Below are positions 30,495 through 32,862 of a stretch of DNA of 32,862 nucleotides, piece by piece. Position 1 is the stretch's first letter. Each line of letters opens with the position of its first letter. The notes under the pieces are model-generated. The model made no database searches and was not told where the DNA came from. It worked only from the letters and a program-made list of their open reading frames with translations. The translations under genes and the position numbers were made by a program. Source of the stretch: an uncultured Oscillospiraceae bacterium (lineage in GTDB: Bacteria > Bacillota > Clostridia > Oscillospirales > Acutalibacteraceae); contig UQSH01000015.1 of assembly GCA_900543795.1 (NCBI GenBank), positions 1 to 32,862 on the forward strand, given 5' to 3'.

Positions 30495-30923
30495 ATGAAA
30501 AATGAATTTAGATTAACAATCAGCAGTAACAGTATAAACGAGGGCTTTGCAAGAGTTGTTGTTTCCTCATTTGTAACACCTCTTGATCCAACACTTGAAG
30601 AGCTTGCCGATTTAAAAACCGCCGTTTCCGAGGCGGTAACAAATTCAATCGTTCACGGCTATAAGGATAAATTCGGAAAAATTTACATAAACGGCTCAAT
30701 AAACGAAAACACGGTTAAAATCATTATCCGCGATAAAGGGTGCGGAATTGAAAATATTGAAGAGGCCATGACTCCTTTATTCTCAACAGGCGGAGAAGAC
30801 AGAGCCGGTCTTGGCTTTACCGTTATGGAAAGCTTTTGCGATAAATTAAAGGTTCGTTCAAAAATCGGCTACGGAACAAGCGTAACGCTGATTAAAAAAA
30901 TAGAGGGTAAATCAAAATGGTAA
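30495..30923 (+). CDS. spoIIAB: Anti-sigma F factor / serine kinase
   Basis: SpoIIAB binds SigF and phosphorylates SpoIIAA. The 142-residue GHKL kinase has the N box EAVTNSIVHGY, the G1 box DKGCGIENIEEA and the ATP-lid/G2 region GGEDRAGLGFTVMESF. I chose ATG 30495 (MKNEFRLTI), as in characterised homologues, with GGGA 6 nt upstream. An in-frame ATG at 30483 (MGII) has GGAAAGG in reach and cannot be excluded. It overlaps sigF by 7 bp. The start codon context ATGAAAAAT repeats the GTGAAAAAT found 272 bp upstream after a perfect ribosome binding site. Confidence 0.93.
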   Translation: MKNEFRLTISSNSINEGFARVVVSSFVTPLDPTLEELADLKTAVSEAVTNSIVHGYKDKFGKIYINGSINENTVKIIIRDKGCGIENIEEAMTPLFSTGGEDRAGLGFTVMESFCDKLKVRSKIGYGTSVTLIKKIEGKSKW

Positions 30924-31570
30924 CTGCCGAACGGGATGAAATGATTAGCGAAAATATCGGCCTTGTTCATTCAATTGCAAAAAGGTTTACGGGCAGGGGA
31001 GCAGATTATGAGGATTTGTTTCAGTCGGGCTGCGTAGGACTTATAAAGGCAGTTGATAACTTTGATGAAGAAAAGGGCTTTGCCTTTTCAACTTATGCAG
31101 TTCCCGTAATTATGGGTGAAATTAAAAGAATTTTCAGAGACGGAGGGGCAATTAAGGTCAGTAGGTCTCTGAAAGAAAAATCAATTAAGGCACAGTATCT
31201 TCGTGATAAGTTTGTTGAAAAAGAGCTTCGTGAGCCAACTGTAAGTGAGCTTTCAAAAATGCTTGGATGCGATTTAAACGAAACGGCGGAAATTCTCAAT
31301 GTTATTACACCGATGATTTCTTTAAACGGCTTCGGAGAAAACGGCGATCTTAATTTTGATATTCCGTCAGACGACACAGATGCGTTTTTTGAAAGGCTTT
31401 CGCTTATGCAGGCCTTGGACAGCCTTTCGCATCAGGAAAGAAAATTGATTGAATACAGATATTTTAATGGAAAAACGCAGTGCGAAACGGCAGAGCTTCT
31501 CGGTGTTTCACAGGTGCAGATTTCAAGAAAAGAAAAAGCCGTTCTCAAAAAACTTCGTGAACGGCTTTGA
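30917..31570 (+). CDS. sigF: RNA polymerase sigma-F factor
   Basis: SigF directs early forespore transcription. The 217-residue product has region 2 with GADYEDLFQSGCVGLIKAVD, FSTYAVPVIMGEIKRIFRD and VKVSRSLKEK, region 3 with EPTVSELSKMLG, and region 4 with RYFNGKTQCETAELL and a VSQVQISRKEK helix. It is shorter than Bacillus SigF (255) because about 30 residues before region 2 are absent; the ATG at 30917 overlaps the spoIIAB stop and I see no good earlier start. Position after spoIIAA-spoIIAB identifies it as SigF and not SigG. The last codons form a hairpin that probably ends metA transcription on the other strand. Confidence 0.93.
   Translation: MVTAERDEMISENIGLVHSIAKRFTGRGADYEDLFQSGCVGLIKAVDNFDEEKGFAFSTYAVPVIMGEIKRIFRDGGAIKVSRSLKEKSIKAQYLRDKFVEKELREPTVSELSKMLGCDLNETAEILNVITPMISLNGFGENGDLNFDIPSDDTDAFFERLSLMQALDSLSHQERKLIEYRYFNGKTQCETAELLGVSQVQISRKEKAVLKKLRERL
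31530..31568 (-). terminator. Terminator of metA, embedded in the sigF 3' coding end
   Basis: AAAGCCGTTC (31535-31544) pairs perfectly with GAACGGCTTT (31559-31568) around a 14-nt loop. On the minus strand it is followed by a T-rich run (TTTTTCTTTTC), so it fits metA termination. On the plus strand only three T residues follow. Confidence 0.65.
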
Positions 31571-31580
31571 TGCTGTTAAA

Positions 31581-32495
31581 TTATAATGTGTTAAGGTCAT
31601 ACGGCGTTTTTTGGTAAACAAAGTAATTCAGCCAGTTTGAAAAAATGATATTTCCTGCACTCTTCCAGTTCATTTTAGGAACAAGATTAATGTCATCATT
31701 AGGAAAATAATTAACAGGCTTTTTAATCGGAAGTCCTTTGTCTAAATCACGGAAATATTCCTTTGCAAGAGTATCTCTGTCATATTCACTGTGTCCGGTA
31801 ATAAAGAAATTCCTGCATTCCATATCGGAAATAATGTGCACTCCCGCTTCCTCGCTGTATGAAATTATCTGTAAATCCTTAATTTTTGCAATATCACTTG
31901 TGCTAAGCTCCCATTCTCTTGAATGAGGAACGTAAAAAACATCGTCAAGACCTCTCATAAGCGGATGTGCAATGTCAAGGCTTATGTGCGGATAAACACC
32001 GAATCTCTTTTCGGGCAGATCAATCGGCTTAATACCGTATTTATAGTATAATGCCGCAAAAGCACCCCAGCATAAAAACATCGTTGAATAAACATTTGTT
32101 TTTGTCCACTCAAATATTGTGCAAAGCTCCTCCCAAAAATCAACATCCTCAAATTTGAAGCCTGCAAGAGGTGCACCGGTAATAATCATGCCGTCATATT
32201 TATTGTTCTTAATGTCGTCAAAGGTTTTGTAGAATTTAAGCATGTGCTCCTTTGATGTGTTTTTCGTTTTGTGAGTTGCAACTTGAAGCAAATCAACATC
32301 AACCTGAAGCGGAGAGTTTGAAAGAAGCCTAAGTAATTGAGTTTCAGTAACAACCTTAGTAGGCATTAGATTAAGAATAATAATGTTAAGCGGTCGTATA
32401 TCCTGTGTGTCTGCACGCTTGTTGCTCATAACAAAAACATTTTCAAGCTCAAGGCTTTGCTTTGCAGGCAGCTCTTCGTCAATTCTAATTGGCAT
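31581..32495 (-). CDS. metA: Homoserine O-acyltransferase (MetA family)
   Basis: MetA activates homoserine by O-acylation, the first committed step to methionine. The 304-residue product aligns end to end with the family: MPIRIDEELPAKQ, RPLNIIILNLMPTK, catalytic Cys142 in FLCWGAFA, His235 and Glu237 in FITGHSEYD, and NYFPNDD near the end. Residue 111, reported to select succinyl-CoA (Gly) or acetyl-CoA (Glu), is Ala here (GAPLAGF). The start ATG 32495 has AGAGGTG 6 nt upstream; GTG 32504 is part of that ribosome binding site. It is monocistronic, with its own promoter. No S-box leader is seen. Confidence 0.95.
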   Translation of the reverse strand: MPIRIDEELPAKQSLELENVFVMSNKRADTQDIRPLNIIILNLMPTKVVTETQLLRLLSNSPLQVDVDLLQVATHKTKNTSKEHMLKFYKTFDDIKNNKYDGMIITGAPLAGFKFEDVDFWEELCTIFEWTKTNVYSTMFLCWGAFAALYYKYGIKPIDLPEKRFGVYPHISLDIAHPLMRGLDDVFYVPHSREWELSTSDIAKIKDLQIISYSEEAGVHIISDMECRNFFITGHSEYDRDTLAKEYFRDLDKGLPIKKPVNYFPNDDINLVPKMNWKSAGNIIFSNWLNYFVYQKTPYDLNTL

Positions 32496-32558
32496 CGGTA
32501 TCACCTCTCTTATATAATGTAATATAATATATATTATATGTTCTGTAAAGTGTTAATT

Positions 32559-32587
32559 ATTATATCAAATAAAATTAACAAATGCAA
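32559..32587 (-). promoter_or_regulatory. SigA-type promoter for metA
   Basis: On the minus strand TTGCAT (32587-32582), 17-bp spacer, TATAAT (32564-32559). The leader is only about 55 nt and includes a palindromic TATA-rich stretch (32521-32540). Confidence 0.75.
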
Positions 32588-32758
32588 CCGCAATTTTTTG
32601 TGAAAAAAGACGAATTGAAAAAAATTTCAAAAATTAATATTTACACTTTGTCTTACACTATTTTCACTTAATATCTTGTTATCATTTTCTTCAAAAAAAT
32701 ATGAAGATATTCCCTGTCCAACTCGTATCGAAAATGATGTTGATATAAATGAAATAGC

Positions 32759-32862
32759 CTAAACAATCTCAATATCAGACTGATAAAACCTCTGATATCC
32801 ATTTTTCAGTTTTTCTGCCAAGATGTTATCCTTGCGTGCCAACGCAAGATAATACGCCTGGC
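32759..32862 (-). CDS. C-terminal end of an unidentified gene, cut by the window edge
   Basis: A minus-strand frame enters from the right edge and runs 33 codons to TAG (32761-32759). It starts QAYYLALARKDNILAEK and ends with QRFYQSDIEIV; the pattern is helical and amphipathic with normal codon use. The other two minus-strand frames are closed earlier. I do not recognise the family. The 97 bp between it and the metA promoter region is AT-rich with no clear terminator. Confidence 0.35.
   Translation of the reverse strand, partial: QAYYLALARKDNILAEKLKNGYQRFYQSDIEIV

Noticed and set aside
1..32862. CRISPR arrays, tRNA or rRNA genes, prophage or transposase genes
   Set aside because: I looked for regularly spaced direct repeats, tRNA T-loop/CCA signatures and transposase or integrase motifs on both strands and found none that hold up.

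Overview
This window looks like chromosomal DNA from a low-GC, endospore-forming Clostridia bacterium, most likely a gut Oscillospiraceae/Ruminococcaceae relative. The evidence is a spoIIAA-spoIIAB-sigF locus, a GerW/YtfJ-type gene, a T-box in front of valS, AGGAGG-type ribosome binding sites and TTGACA-17-TATAAT promoters. The protein-coding content is mostly ordinary core metabolism. The unusual material is in the non-coding DNA.

Layout. The window opens inside a PutP-like sodium:solute symporter. It converges on a DUF2974 serine-hydrolase-like gene, and the two share a bidirectional terminator. Next is a purine-salvage unit (2.7-8.9 kb): xpt, a BMP-family lipoprotein, a double-ABC ATPase, two permeases and hpt. 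It looks like import of purines followed by phosphoribosylation. A long run of tightly packed genes follows (9.1-19.6 kb). It holds a lipoprotein with four regularly spaced Asp-rich repeats, an OmpR-type response regulator, a HAMP histidine kinase, yqhQ (DUF1385), prmC, a site-2 protease, scpA, scpB, a DUF2953 protein, a GerW-like protein, a D,D-carboxypeptidase and an RluB-like pseudouridine synthase. Then comes a three-gene biotin-dependent carboxyl-transfer cluster (19.7-22.9 kb) with the architecture of a soluble transcarboxylase and no membrane decarboxylase subunit. A monocistronic SDR-family gene with a strong promoter follows.

The stretch from 24.07 to 25.98 kb is almost all non-coding. 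In order it holds a 277-bp element bounded by a 24-bp inverted repeat, a likely 6S RNA on the minus strand directly downstream of a DUF1292 gene, a promoter-to-terminator transcription unit of about 490 nt with no long reading frame but several repeated GAGG-N8-ATG units, and a valine T-box (GUA specifier) controlling valS-folC. I consider the 490-nt RNA the best candidate for something undescribed.

The spoIIA operon (29.9-31.6 kb) is interrupted between spoIIAA and spoIIAB by about 280 bp of highly structured DNA. It has five hairpins, one of which can form a 9-bp loop-to-downstream pairing just before the spoIIAB start. This insert shares a short core with the element at 24.1 kb, which suggests a dispersed structured-repeat family. 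The window ends with metA on the minus strand and the last 33 codons of an unidentified minus-strand gene.
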